Assembly: GCF_004006235.1 (NCBI RefSeq)
Contig: NZ_CP034753.1
Coordinates: 1,054,001 to 1,118,000, forward strand
Length of the DNA stretch: 64,000 nt
From: Agromyces sp. LHK192
GTDB lineage: Bacteria > Actinomycetota > Actinomycetes > Actinomycetales > Microbacteriaceae
Direction of reading: 5' to 3'
In this document: piece after piece, positions 34,878 to 43,877 of the stretch
How positions within the stretch are numbered: the first letter of the stretch is position 1
Layout: each line of letters starts with the position of its first letter
The notes under the pieces: generated by a model
Database searches by the model: none
What the model was told of the DNA's origin: nothing
The model's input: the letters and a program-made list of their open reading frames with translations, nothing else
Position numbers and translations under genes: made by a program

Positions 34878-36557
34878 GTGATCACGGTCGAACTGCTCCG
34901 CTCCGTCCCCATCTTCTCGACGCTGCCGGAGGCGACGCTCGCCGGCCTGGCGCGGGCGGCCGAGGACATCCACCTCTCGCCGGGGGAGTACTTCGCGCAC
35001 GAGGGCGACGAGCGTGCGCTGTTCGTCGTGATCGAGGGCGGTGCCGAGATCACGAAGGTCGTCAACGGCGAGGAGCGCGTGATCGGCACGCGCAGGCCGG
35101 GCCGGTTCTTCGGCGAGGTGCCGATGACGTTGAGCACGCCGTTCCCCGCGAGCGGGCGTGCGGCGCCGGGCCTGGCGGCCTCGCGAATCCTCAAGCTCGA
35201 CGTGACCGCGTTCTACACCCTCGCGGCGCAGGCGCCGTCGGTGCCCGCCCGGGTCGCGGCGCTCGCGCGCCGGTACCTCGACTCCCTCCAGGCCATCGCC
35301 GCCGAGGTGCCCGAGACGGCCATCCGGCTCGTCGGGCCGCGCAACGAGGCGCGCACGCACCGCATCGAACGGTTCCTCACGCGCAACCAGGTCGCGTTCG
35401 ACCGGGTCGCCGTCGAGGGCGTGGATGGCGATCACGACGAGCGACCCGGCGGTCCCGAACCCGACGAACGCCCAGTGCTGGAGACCGCCGACGGCGACCG
35501 CCTCGTCGACCCGACGCTCCGCGAGGTCGCGGTCGCCGCGGGACTCGACGTCGAGCCGGCATCCGCTGCGTACGACGTCGTCATCCTCGGCGCCGGACCG
35601 GCCGGACTGACGGCCGCGGTGAACGGAGCGGCCGAGGGCCTTCGCACGGTCGTGATCGAGTCCCTCGCGCCGGGCGGCCAGGCGGGTACGTCGACCCGCA
35701 TCGAGAACTACACGGGGTTCCCGTTCGGCATCTCCGGCGACGACCTCGCCAGCCGTGCGCTGAAGCAGGCGAAGCGGCTCGGGGCCGAGATCGTGGTGAC
35801 CCGCACGGTCGAGGCGATCGAGACGGGAGCGCCGGCGCACGTCCTCGTGCTCGACGGCGGTGAGCGCCTGCACGCGGCGGTCGTGATCGTGTCGACCGGG
35901 GTGGAGTGGCGCGACCTGCCCGTGGACGGCGTCGATCGGTACCTCGGCAACGGCGTCTTCTACGGCGCCGCGCGCAGCGACGCGGCCGTCGCGAAGGGGG
36001 CCGACGTCTGCATCATCGGCGCCGGGAACTCCGCCGGCCAGGCCGCGCTGTTCTTCTCGCGGCACGCGAGGTCGGTGACCATGCTCGTGCGCGGGGAGTC
36101 GCTCGAGGCGAGCATGTCGAGGTACCTCATCGACCAGCTCGAGGCGCACGAGGACATCCGGATCGAGACCCGCAGCGAGGTCGTCGGACTCCACGGCGTC
36201 GACGGACTCGACGCGATCGACGTCGCCGATCGCCGCACCGGGACGACGCTGCGTCGCGACTGCGACGTGGTCTTCGTGATGATCGGCGCCGACGCGGTGA
36301 CCGGATGGATGCCGGCCGAGATCGCCCGCGATGATCGCGGATACGTGCTCACGGGCGCGGATGCCGCGTCGAGCGGCTCGTGGACGCAGGAGCGCCCGCC
36401 GTTCGCCCTGGAGACGAGCGTGCCGGGCGTGTTCGCGGTGGGCGACGTGCGATCGGGCTCGGTGAAGCGCGTCGCCGCCGGGGTCGGCGAGGGCGGCATG
36501 GCGATCGCGTTCGTGCACCGGTACCTGGCCCTGCCGCGCGAGGACGCCCGAGCCTAG
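34878..36557 (+). CDS. Cyclic nucleotide-binding domain fused to thioredoxin-reductase-like flavoprotein
   Basis: 559 residues from a GTG (MITVELLRSVPIFSTLPEATL). Residues 1-130 form a CRP-type cNMP-binding domain (GEYFAHEGDERALFVVIEGGAEIT, FFGEVPMTL). A linker and a small alpha/beta region follow, then a pyridine nucleotide-disulfide oxidoreductase with FAD loop GAGPAGLTA (from residue 238), NAD(P) loop GAGNSAGQAA (from 381) and GVFAVGDVRSGSVKRVAAGVGEG. Where thioredoxin reductases have CxxC, the sequence reads GVFYGAARSDAA, so the redox-active disulfide is missing. It probably reduces a different partner. Confidence 0.85.
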   Translation: MITVELLRSVPIFSTLPEATLAGLARAAEDIHLSPGEYFAHEGDERALFVVIEGGAEITKVVNGEERVIGTRRPGRFFGEVPMTLSTPFPASGRAAPGLAASRILKLDVTAFYTLAAQAPSVPARVAALARRYLDSLQAIAAEVPETAIRLVGPRNEARTHRIERFLTRNQVAFDRVAVEGVDGDHDERPGGPEPDERPVLETADGDRLVDPTLREVAVAAGLDVEPASAAYDVVILGAGPAGLTAAVNGAAEGLRTVVIESLAPGGQAGTSTRIENYTGFPFGISGDDLASRALKQAKRLGAEIVVTRTVEAIETGAPAHVLVLDGGERLHAAVVIVSTGVEWRDLPVDGVDRYLGNGVFYGAARSDAAVAKGADVCIIGAGNSAGQAALFFSRHARSVTMLVRGESLEASMSRYLIDQLEAHEDIRIETRSEVVGLHGVDGLDAIDVADRRTGTTLRRDCDVVFVMIGADAVTGWMPAEIARDDRGYVLTGADAASSGSWTQERPPFALETSVPGVFAVGDVRSGSVKRVAAGVGEGGMAIAFVHRYLALPREDARA

Positions 36558-36599
36558 GCCTCCGGCATCTCGAGGTGCGCGCGGGGCGTGAGCATGGCG

Positions 36600-36620
36600 T
36601 ACGATTGGAATACGCTTTCC
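36600..36620 (+). promoter_or_regulatory. -10 box and LacI-type operator before the GH42 gene
   Basis: TACGAT (36600-36605) is followed directly by GGAATACGCTTTCC (36607-36620), whose complement GGAAAGCGTATTCC shares its first 8 bases with the operators at 23022 and 24323. Repressor binding would cover the transcription start of the beta-galactosidase operon. Confidence 0.6.
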
Positions 36621-36687
36621 TGCGGCGCGGCCTGCCGCGGGCTGCCGATCCCACGGGAGTCCGACCCCACCGACGAGAGGAACCCGC

Positions 36688-38667
36688 GTGCTCTACGGCG
36701 CCGACTACAACCCCGAGCAATGGCCCGAGGAGATCTGGCCCGACGACGTCGCCCGCATGCGCGAAGCCGGCGTCACGATGGTCAGCCTCGGCATCTTCTC
36801 GTGGGCGCGCATCCAGCCGCGCGAGGGCGAGTTCGACTTCGGCTGGCTCGACCGGGTGATCGACCTCCTCCACGCCGGCGGCATCGCCGTCGACCTCGCG
36901 ACCGCCACCGCGTCGCCCCCGCCGTGGGCGAGCGCCGCCTACCCCGAACTGCTGCCGCGCGACGCCGACGGCTCCGTCTTCTGGCCCGGCTCCCGGCAGG
37001 CCTACGCGCCGTCGTCGCCGGTCTACCGGCGGCTCGCGGGCGAGCTGGTCACGGCGATCGCCGAGCGCTATGCGGGGCATCCGGCGGTCGTGATGTGGCA
37101 CGTCAACAACGAGTACGGATGCCACCTCCACGCCGACTACTCGGATGCCGCGCGCGACGCATTCCGCCGCTGGCTCGCCGATCGGTACGACGACATCGGC
37201 GCGCTCAACGCGGCGTGGGGCACCGACTTCTGGTCGCAGCGCTACGGCTCGTTCGACGAGATCCTGCCGCCGCGCAAGGCGCCGTACAGCCGCAATCCGG
37301 GCCAGGTGCTCGACTTCAAGCGGTTCACGAACGACATGCTCCTGGAGTGCTACCTGATGGAGCGCGACCTGATCCGCGCCGCCGGGGCGACCCAGCCGAT
37401 CACCACGAACTTCATGGGGGCGTTCGAGCCGGCCGACTACCGGAAATGGGCCGAGCACGTCGACGTCGTCAGCGACGACTGCTACCCGGACCCGAATGAC
37501 CCGGAGTCGTTCCGGACTGCGGCGTTCTCGCGCGACCTCATGCGGTCGTTGAAGCCGGGCGTGCCGTGGCTGCTGATGGAGCAGTCGACGAACGCCCTGA
37601 ACTGGCGCCCGACGAACGCGCCGAAGGCGCCGGGCCAGATGGCGGCGCTGAGTGCCCAGGCGGTCGGGCGCGGGGCCGACGGCATCCTGTTCTTCCAGTG
37701 GCGGCAGTCGCGGGCGGGCGCCGAGAAGTTCCACTCGGCGATGCTGCCCCACGCGGGCACCGACACGCGCACCTGGCGCGAGGTCGTCGACCTCGGCGCG
37801 CGGCTCGCGGCGCTGCCCGGACTGCCCGCCCCGCAGCCCGCGGACGCGCGCGTCGCGATCGTGTACGACTGGGAGAACCGGTGGGCCGCCGAAGGCTCCG
37901 ATCACCCGCAGAACGCGCTCGACGTCACCGCGGTCGTGCAGCGCTGGCACCGCGCGCTGCACCGCCGGCACGTGCAGGTCGACCTGATCCCGGCCGAGCG
38001 CGCGGGGGAGTACGACCTCGTCATCGCGCCGCTGCTGTACCTGCTGCGCGAGTCGGATGCCGCGGCGCTCACGGCGTTCGTCGACGCGGGCGGCCACCTC
38101 GTCACGGGGCCGTTCACCGATGTCGTCGACGAGCACGACCGGTTCCGCGAGGGCGGGTTCACGACGCAGCTGCGGGGGATCCTGGGCGTCGACGTCGAGG
38201 ACTTCGGCGCGCTGGTCGCCCCCGACGCGCCGGCGGCCGAACCGGGCGAGCGCGTCGCGCCGTTCGCGGGCCCGTTCGGCGACGCGACGGGCACGCTGCT
38301 CGCCGAGGAACTCCGGGTGACGGATGCCTCGATCGAGGCCTCCTTCACGGGCGGGCGCCTGACGGGCCGCCCCGCACTCACGCTGCGCGAGCACGGTGCC
38401 GGGTCGGCCCGGTACCTCGCGACGATCCCCGACGAGGCGGGCACCCAGGCCCTCGTCGACCATCTCCTCACGGCGACCGGGGTGGAGCCGGTCGCCGTGA
38501 GGCTGCCCGAGCAGGTGGAGGCGATGCGCCGCGGCGACGTCGTCACCGTGGTCAACCACGCCACCGGCGATGTCGCCGTGAACCTGGTCGGAACGGATGC
38601 CGCGACCGGAGCCCCGGTCGACGGCCTGACGCTCGCGCCGTACGGTTGGGCGATGGTGAGGAAGTGA
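36688..38667 (+). CDS. Beta-galactosidase, glycoside hydrolase family 42
   Basis: 659 residues from a GTG with AGAGG 7 bases upstream. It begins LYGADYNPEQWPEEIWPDD, the family 42 signature. The acid/base is Glu142 in WHVNNEYG and the nucleophile Glu298 in LLMEQSTN. The beta-trimerisation domain follows (VAIVYDWENRWAAEGSDHPQ), then a small C-terminal beta domain. No signal peptide, so it hydrolyses imported beta-galactosides or arabinosides in the cytosol. It heads an operon with ThuA and glycerate kinase. Confidence 0.93.
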   Translation: MLYGADYNPEQWPEEIWPDDVARMREAGVTMVSLGIFSWARIQPREGEFDFGWLDRVIDLLHAGGIAVDLATATASPPPWASAAYPELLPRDADGSVFWPGSRQAYAPSSPVYRRLAGELVTAIAERYAGHPAVVMWHVNNEYGCHLHADYSDAARDAFRRWLADRYDDIGALNAAWGTDFWSQRYGSFDEILPPRKAPYSRNPGQVLDFKRFTNDMLLECYLMERDLIRAAGATQPITTNFMGAFEPADYRKWAEHVDVVSDDCYPDPNDPESFRTAAFSRDLMRSLKPGVPWLLMEQSTNALNWRPTNAPKAPGQMAALSAQAVGRGADGILFFQWRQSRAGAEKFHSAMLPHAGTDTRTWREVVDLGARLAALPGLPAPQPADARVAIVYDWENRWAAEGSDHPQNALDVTAVVQRWHRALHRRHVQVDLIPAERAGEYDLVIAPLLYLLRESDAAALTAFVDAGGHLVTGPFTDVVDEHDRFREGGFTTQLRGILGVDVEDFGALVAPDAPAAEPGERVAPFAGPFGDATGTLLAEELRVTDASIEASFTGGRLTGRPALTLREHGAGSARYLATIPDEAGTQALVDHLLTATGVEPVAVRLPEQVEAMRRGDVVTVVNHATGDVAVNLVGTDAATGAPVDGLTLAPYGWAMVRK

Positions 38668-38669
38668 AC

Positions 38670-39434
38670 ATGCGAGCAGTGATCCTGAGCGGATCCGGCC
38701 GGACGGCGGACCCGTGGCACCCCTACCCCGAGACCAGTGCCGCGCTCGCCGCGATCGCGCGCGACGCGGGCTTCGACGTCGAGATCGTGGAAGGACCGCT
38801 CGAGGGGCTCGCCGGGCTCGGCAGGGCGGTCGGGTCGTCGGGGCAGGCCGTGGCCGACGACGTGCGGGTGCTCATCGTGAACGCCGGCGACCCCGACGGC
38901 GAACCCGCGCCGGGCGCCGTCGACCTGCCGCAGCCGTCGGCCGAGCTCGTGGCCACTGCCGCCGACTCGCTCGACGCGGCGCTCGAACGCGGTGTCGGCA
39001 TCCTCGCGCTGCACTCGGCGGCCGCGACGCTGCGCGAGCTGCCCGCCTACGGCGAGGCGCTCGGCGCCCGATGGATCGCCGGGCACTCGTGGCATCCGCC
39101 GTTCGGCGAGGCGCACGTGCACGTCGTGGGCAACCACCCGATCGCGGAGGGCCTCGTCGACTTCTCGGTGCTCGACGAGCGGTACACCGACCTGCGCCTG
39201 ACCGGCGTCATCGAGCCGATCGCCGAGCACGACGAGGGCGGCGAGCGGCATCCGCTCGTCTGGGCGCGGGAGATCGGGCGGTCGCGGCTCGTGTACTCGG
39301 GCCTCGGGCACGATGCGCGCTCGTACGAGTCCGACGCGAATCGCGACCTGATCGCGAGGGCGCTCGGCTGGCTCGCCGAGGTCCCCGCACCGAGCGCGGG
39401 GCACGGCGTCGCCGACTTCGGCTTCCCGTCGTGA
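38670..39434 (+). CDS. ThuA domain protein (trehalose utilisation family)
   Basis: 254 residues. GAGGAAG precedes the ATG, which is 2 bases after the GH42 stop. VLIVNAGDPDG, GILALHSAAATLRELPAYGEALGARWIAGHSWHP and SGLGHDARSYES fit the ThuA fold (PF06283), a glutamine-amidotransferase-like barrel found with Gfo/Idh enzymes in keto-disaccharide and glycoside pathways. Its reaction is not established. Being under the same GGAAAGCG operator as the two Gfo/Idh genes suggests it belongs to their pathway. Confidence 0.85.
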   Translation: MRAVILSGSGRTADPWHPYPETSAALAAIARDAGFDVEIVEGPLEGLAGLGRAVGSSGQAVADDVRVLIVNAGDPDGEPAPGAVDLPQPSAELVATAADSLDAALERGVGILALHSAAATLRELPAYGEALGARWIAGHSWHPPFGEAHVHVVGNHPIAEGLVDFSVLDERYTDLRLTGVIEPIAEHDEGGERHPLVWAREIGRSRLVYSGLGHDARSYESDANRDLIARALGWLAEVPAPSAGHGVADFGFPS

Positions 39435-40600
39435 ACGGCGTCGGCGGCCCCGCCAGCACCGCCGGCACGGTCGCACCGGGCGTCGTGAACGCCCCGCGCC
39501 GCGTCGTGCTCGCGCCCGACTCGTTCAAGGGCACCGCCACCGCGACCGAGGCGGCCGCCGCGCTCGCGCGCGGCTGGCGCTCGGTCGCACCCGCCGACCA
39601 GATCGTCGAACTGCCGATGGCCGACGGCGGCGAGGGCACGCTCGACGCGTTCGCGGTGGCCGTGCCCGGCGCCGAGCGCCTGCCCGTCACCGTGCAGGGC
39701 CCCGACGACCGCCCGGTCGACGCGTGCTGGCTGCGACTGCCCGACGGCACGGCGCTCGTCGAACTCGCCCTCGCGAGCGGCATCACGCTGCTCGACCCGC
39801 TGCGTCCGCTCGACGCGCACACCCTCGGATTCGGGCAGGCGATCGCCGCGGCCCTCGACAGCGGCGCGACCAGGTTGCTCCTCGCGATCGGCGGCAGCTC
39901 GTCGACCGACGGCGGGGTCGGCGCGCTCGCGGCGCTCGGCGCGCGGGCGATGGATGCCTCCGGCCGGCCGATCCCGCCCGGCGGCGGTGGGCTCGCCGCG
40001 ATCGAGGCCCTCGACCTGCACGGGCTCAGGGCGCTGCCGCCCGGCGGCGCCAGCATCCTCTCCGACGTGACCAACCCGCTCCTCGGCCCGGCCGGTGCCG
40101 CCGCCGTGTTCGGCCCGCAGAAGGGCGCCGACCCGGCGCAGGTCGAACGCCTCGAGGCGAATCTCGCGCACCTCGTCGCCGTCGTGGCGGGCGGTGCCTC
40201 GTTCGCGTCGGCGCCGGGCGCCGGCGCTGCGGGCGGTGCCGGGTTCGGGCTCCTGGTGTGGGGCGCGGCGATGGCCGGCGGCGCGGGCGCCGTAGCCGAC
40301 GCAATCGGAATGGATGCCGCGCTGGCGGGGGCATCCGTGGTCGTGACCGGTGAAGGCCGGTTCGACGGGCAGTCGGCCGCTGGCAAGGTGCCGAGCGAGG
40401 TCGCTTCGCGAGCGGTCGCCGCGGGAGTGCCCGTCGCGCTCGTCGCGGGTGCGATCACGGCGGACGCCTCGGGCTTCGAGGGCGGGGCGGTGTCGCTGAC
40501 CGAGCTCGCCGGCTCCTCGGACGCCGCGATGCGCGACCCGCTGCACTGGCTGGAGGCGGCTGGGGCGGCGCTGGCCGCGGTGGCGATCGGGCGCGCCTGA
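39431..40600 (+). CDS. Glycerate 2-kinase (GarK/GlxK family)
   Basis: 389 residues from a GTG overlapping the ThuA stop (GTGA). VVLAPDSFKGTATATEAAAALARGW, PMADGGEGTLDAF, AIGGSSSTDGGVGALAALGARAMD and VTGEGRFDGQSAAGKVP are the hallmarks of the glycerate kinase type 1 family (PF02595). It phosphorylates D-glycerate with ATP, feeding glycolysis. It could use glycerate released by sugar-acid breakdown, which would link the GH42/ThuA operon to the aldarate pathway nearby. About 15 non-conserved residues precede the domain. Confidence 0.9.
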   Translation: MNGVGGPASTAGTVAPGVVNAPRRVVLAPDSFKGTATATEAAAALARGWRSVAPADQIVELPMADGGEGTLDAFAVAVPGAERLPVTVQGPDDRPVDACWLRLPDGTALVELALASGITLLDPLRPLDAHTLGFGQAIAAALDSGATRLLLAIGGSSSTDGGVGALAALGARAMDASGRPIPPGGGGLAAIEALDLHGLRALPPGGASILSDVTNPLLGPAGAAAVFGPQKGADPAQVERLEANLAHLVAVVAGGASFASAPGAGAAGGAGFGLLVWGAAMAGGAGAVADAIGMDAALAGASVVVTGEGRFDGQSAAGKVPSEVASRAVAAGVPVALVAGAITADASGFEGGAVSLTELAGSSDAAMRDPLHWLEAAGAALAAVAIGRA

Positions 40601-40774
40601 GCGTCGCGTGCCCAGCGCCGAGCGTCGAGCGCCCGGCATGGGCGGGATCTTCGCGATTCAGGATCGTTCGGCCGACACGCCGTCTCGACGGACGGGACAT
40701 GCCGTCCCGTGCGCAGTCCTTCCTGAGCCGCGACGAGGAGGTCGGGTTCGGCCAGTCGACCGCAGTTTGGCTTG

Positions 40775-40793
40775 TTCTAGTGATAACTAGAAT
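40775..40793 (+). promoter_or_regulatory. GntR/YtrA-type palindrome overlapping a -10 box
   Basis: TTCTAGT-GATA-ACTAGAA (40775-40792) is a perfect 7-bp inverted repeat. TAGAAT (40788-40793) inside its right arm is the probable -10, about 10 bases before the GTG of the GntR gene, giving almost no leader. Occupation by the regulator would shut off its own promoter. Confidence 0.7.
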
Positions 40794-40803
40794 AATAGGC
40801 CGC

Positions 40804-41157
40804 GTGATCATCCGCATCGACCCCGGCTCGGCGACGCCGATCTTCGAGCAGCTCGTCCGCGCCGTGCGCACCGAGGTGCTGGCCGGGCGGGTTGCCGCAG
40901 GCGAACGGCTGCCCGCCGCGCGCGACCTCGCCGATTCGCTCGACGTGAACGCGCACACCGTGCTGCACGCCTACCAGACGCTCCGCGACGAGGGACTCAT
41001 CGAGCTGCGCCGTGGGCGAGGGGCCGTGGTCACGAACGCGGCCGCCGACGCCGAGGCCGTGCGCGACCTCGCCGCCGGCCTCGTCGCAGCCGCCCGCGAA
41101 TCCGGACTCGCCGCAGACACCGTGTTCGCCATCATCCGAGAGGAATTCGACCGATGA
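40804..41157 (+). CDS. GntR family regulator, YtrA subfamily
   Basis: 117 residues from a GTG. IIRIDPGSATPIFEQLVRAVRTEVLAGRVAAGERLPAARDLADSLDVNAHTV is the GntR winged helix-turn-helix, and only a short helical tail follows, which defines the YtrA subfamily that usually controls a neighbouring membrane transport gene. Its stop overlaps the ATG of the DUF1648 membrane protein (ATGA), so that protein is probably co-regulated through the palindrome at 40775. Confidence 0.9.
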   Translation: MIIRIDPGSATPIFEQLVRAVRTEVLAGRVAAGERLPAARDLADSLDVNAHTVLHAYQTLRDEGLIELRRGRGAVVTNAAADAEAVRDLAAGLVAAARESGLAADTVFAIIREEFDR

Positions 41158-42218
41158 CCGACCGTCACGACGACCAGCGGCCCAGTGCCTCCGCACCCGC
41201 ACCCGCACCCGCCGATGCCGACCGCGTCGCACAGCATCGCCGCGACCGCCGCATCCTGTGGCTGCTCGTGGTCTGGGTGCCCCTCGCGATCGTCGCACTC
41301 GCCACGGTGATCCAGCTCGGCTGGGCGCACCGGCTGCCCGAGGAGATCGCGATCCACTTCGATGCCGCCGGGCAGCCCGACAACTGGGCGACGCCGACGC
41401 AGGCGCTGTTCGCGTACCTCGCGATCGCCGTCTCACTCGTCGTCGCGCTCGCGCTGGCGACATTCGCCGGTCGGCAGGCACTCGCTCCCGGCGTGGACGC
41501 CGACGCCCGACTGCTTGCACGCGTGCGCTTCATGGCGGCGATCGCGCCCGCCATCGCCCTGCTGCTCGCGGTGATCACCCTCTCGCTGACCGGCACGCAG
41601 CTCGACGACGGCGTGCCCGCGGCGTGGGCGATCCCCGTCATCGTCATCGGCGGCATCGTGGTCAGCGGCCTCGTCGCCTGGCTCATCTGGCGTGCGCTTC
41701 CGGCCCCGGTACGCGGTGCGGTGCCCGACGCGACACCGGCGCTCGCGCTGGCGCCGGGTGAGCGCGCGGTGTGGACCGAGTCGGTGACCGCGCCGTGGGC
41801 GGTGCTGCTCATCGTGGGGCTCGCCTCCGCGTGGCTCGTCGTGCCGATCGTCATGGCGCCCGCGGCCTGGTGGCTCTGGGGCATCCTGCTCGTCGTGGTG
41901 CTGGCGCTCGCGACGACGCTCCGGATGACCGTCACCGTCGACCGACGGGGACTCACCGCGCGCACGATGCTCGGATTCCGCCTCACGCGGGTGCCACTCG
42001 ACCGGGTCGAATCGGCCGCCGACGTCGAGGTCCTGCCCGGCGAGTTCGGCGGCTGGGGGTTCCGCTTCGATGGTCAGGGGCGGCGCGGCATCATCCTGCG
42101 CGGCGGCCCCGGCATCGAGGTGCGGCGAACGGACGCCCCCACACTCGTCGTCACGGTGCCGGACGCCCGCACGGGCGCGGCGCTGCTGAACGCGCTCGCC
42201 GCAGCGGCGCGCGGCTGA
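41154..42218 (+). CDS. DUF1648 multispanning membrane protein
   Basis: 354 residues. After a basic, Pro/Ala-rich N-terminus come about seven hydrophobic segments in three clusters. LPEEIAIHFDAAGQPDNWATPTQALF is the DUF1648 motif (first loop). The C-terminal 110 residues form a soluble PH-like beta-rich part (TVDRRGLTARTMLGFRLTRVPLDRVESAADV). Members are often paired with YtrA-type regulators and have been linked to cell-envelope stress. The role is not established here. A long inverted repeat follows the stop. Confidence 0.85.
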   Translation: MTDRHDDQRPSASAPAPAPADADRVAQHRRDRRILWLLVVWVPLAIVALATVIQLGWAHRLPEEIAIHFDAAGQPDNWATPTQALFAYLAIAVSLVVALALATFAGRQALAPGVDADARLLARVRFMAAIAPAIALLLAVITLSLTGTQLDDGVPAAWAIPVIVIGGIVVSGLVAWLIWRALPAPVRGAVPDATPALALAPGERAVWTESVTAPWAVLLIVGLASAWLVVPIVMAPAAWWLWGILLVVVLALATTLRMTVTVDRRGLTARTMLGFRLTRVPLDRVESAADVEVLPGEFGGWGFRFDGQGRRGIILRGGPGIEVRRTDAPTLVVTVPDARTGAALLNALAAAARG

Positions 42219-42225
42219 CCCCCCA

Positions 42226-42290
42226 CCTTTTCAGGACCAGGGCGGCGTGGACCCGCTCTGCGAGCCACCGGGGCTGTGGTCCTGAAAAGG
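42226..42290. terminator. 14-bp inverted repeat between convergent genes
   Basis: CCTTTTCAGGACCA (42226-42239) and its exact complement (42277-42290) enclose 37 bases. It lies between the convergent DUF1648 and xylulokinase genes and begins 8 bases past the DUF1648 stop, so it may terminate both. Confidence 0.65.
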
Positions 42291-42323
42291 GTGCTCGGGT
42301 CGGTAGGGGGCCGGGGCGCGAGG

Positions 42324-43757
42324 TCAGCGGGGATCGACGTGCGACGTGCCGACCGCCGCGGCGTACGCGGCGCGGATCTCGGGCCGCGGGTCGGGCGCGA
42401 GTTCGGCCGCGAGTTCGACCGGCCACGCCGGGCGGTCGCCGGTGAGCGCCCACGCGGCCTGGCGGGCGGCGCCGTCGGCGACGTACTCGCCCGGAGCCGG
42501 CACCGCCACGGGCACGTCGAACACCTGGGCTGCGACGGCCCGGACGGCCGGGTTCTGCGCGGCCCCGCCGATGAGCAGCACCCGCGACGCCTCGACCCCC
42601 TGGCCGCGCACGGCGTCGAGCCCGTCGGCGAGTCCGCAGAGCAGTCCCTCGACGGCCGCGCGTGCGAGGTTCGCCCGCGTCGTCGACGTGAGGGTCATCC
42701 CGTGCAGCGATGCGGTCGCATCGGGCAGGTTCGGGGTGCGCTCGCCCTCGAAGTAGGGCACGAGCACGAGTCCGGATGCCCCGGGCTCGGCCTCGAGCGC
42801 GAGGCGCCCGAGCTCCTCGTGGTCCACCCCGAGCAGGCCCGCCGTCGAGTCGAGCACCCGGGCGGCGTTCAGGGTCGCGATCAGCGGCAGCCAGTTGCCG
42901 CTCGCGTCGGCGAAGCCGGCAACCGTGCCCGAGGCATCCGCGACCGGCTGTCCCGTGACGGCGAACACGGTGCCCGACGTGCCGATCGACACGACGACGT
43001 CGCCGGGCTGGGCGTCGAGGCCGAGCGCGGCGCCGGCGTTGTCGCCCGCTCCGGGCGCGACGACGAGGCCCGAAGGCGTCTCGCCGACGCGGTCGGCGGG
43101 GCCGAGCACGCGGGGGAGCACCGCGTCATGGCCGAGGGCCAGTGCGAGCAGGTCGCGGTCGTAGCCGTCTCTTCCCGAGCCTGAGCCGCCCCAGTAGGCG
43201 GTGCCCGAGGCATCCGACCGGTCGGTGGCGAGTTCGTCGAGCACCGGGCCGAGCGGGGCATCCGGCGCACCTGCCGGACCGTACCCGCGCAGTCGCCAGG
43301 TCAGCCAGTCGTGCGGCAGCGCGACGGCCGCGACGCGCTGCGCGTTCGACGGTTCGGCGTCGCGCAGCCAGCGCAGCTTCGTGGCGGTGAACGATGCGAC
43401 CGGCACGACGCCGGTGCGCTCGGCGTACTCGGCCGCGCCGACCTCGTCGATCAGGTCGCGGGCGGCGCCGGCCGAGCGCGTGTCGTTCCAGAGCAGGGCG
43501 TTGCGGATGACCCGGCCCTCGGCGTCGAGCACGACCATGCCGTGCTGCTGGCCGGCGATCGAGATCGCGGCGACGTCGTCGAGGCCGCCGGCGTCGGCGA
43601 TCGCCGCCTGCAGTGCGACCCACCAGGCCTGCGGGTCGACCTCGGTCCCGTCGGGGTGCGCGGCCCGACCGGTGCGCACCAGCGCACCGGTCGAGGCATC
43701 CCGGATCACGACCTTGCACGACTGGGTCGACGAGTCGACCCCGGCGACGAGCGTCAT
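42324..43757 (-). CDS. xylB: Xylulokinase
   Basis: 477 residues. AAGGAG precedes the [18 protein letters not shown] is the phosphate-binding start of the FGGY kinases. [13 protein letters not shown] and LLWNDTRS fit the xylulokinase substrate site, and [14 protein letters not shown] with [23 protein letters not shown] complete the ATP domain. It phosphorylates D-xylulose to xylulose 5-phosphate in the cytosol. It is downstream of xylA in the same direction with a palindromic element between, forming the xylose catabolic pair. Confidence 0.93.
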   Translation of the reverse strand: MTLVAGVDSSTQSCKVVIRDASTGALVRTGRAAHPDGTEVDPQAWWVALQAAIADAGGLDDVAAISIAGQQHGMVVLDAEGRVIRNALLWNDTRSAGAARDLIDEVGAAEYAERTGVVPVASFTATKLRWLRDAEPSNAQRVAAVALPHDWLTWRLRGYGPAGAPDAPLGPVLDELATDRSDASGTAYWGGSGSGRDGYDRDLLALALGHDAVLPRVLGPADRVGETPSGLVVAPGAGDNAGAALGLDAQPGDVVVSIGTSGTVFAVTGQPVADASGTVAGFADASGNWLPLIATLNAARVLDSTAGLLGVDHEELGRLALEAEPGASGLVLVPYFEGERTPNLPDATASLHGMTLTSTTRANLARAAVEGLLCGLADGLDAVRGQGVEASRVLLIGGAAQNPAVRAVAAQVFDVPVAVPAPGEYVADGAARQAAWALTGDRPAWPVELAAELAPDPRPEIRAAYAAAVGTSHVDPR

Positions 43758-43782
43758 CTGTGCTCTCCTTGGGTTGTCCCGC

Positions 43783-43856
43783 TGGTCGAGTAGCGCGAAG
43801 CGCGTATCGAGACCGCCTGCGAGGTCTCGATACGCTCCTTCGTCGCTACTCGACCA
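43783..43856. repeat. Intergenic palindromic element (GTCGAGTAGCG...CGATACGC type)
   Basis: TGGTCGAGTAGCG...GTATCGAGACC (43783-43814) is matched by its near-complement (43823-43856) with an 8-base loop and a small length difference in the middle. I associate such palindromes with intergenic repeats of Microbacteriaceae and relatives. It separates xylA from xylB and may act as a processing or termination site. Confidence 0.75.
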
Positions 43857-43877
43857 CCGGAGGCGGGGTGGAAGGCG

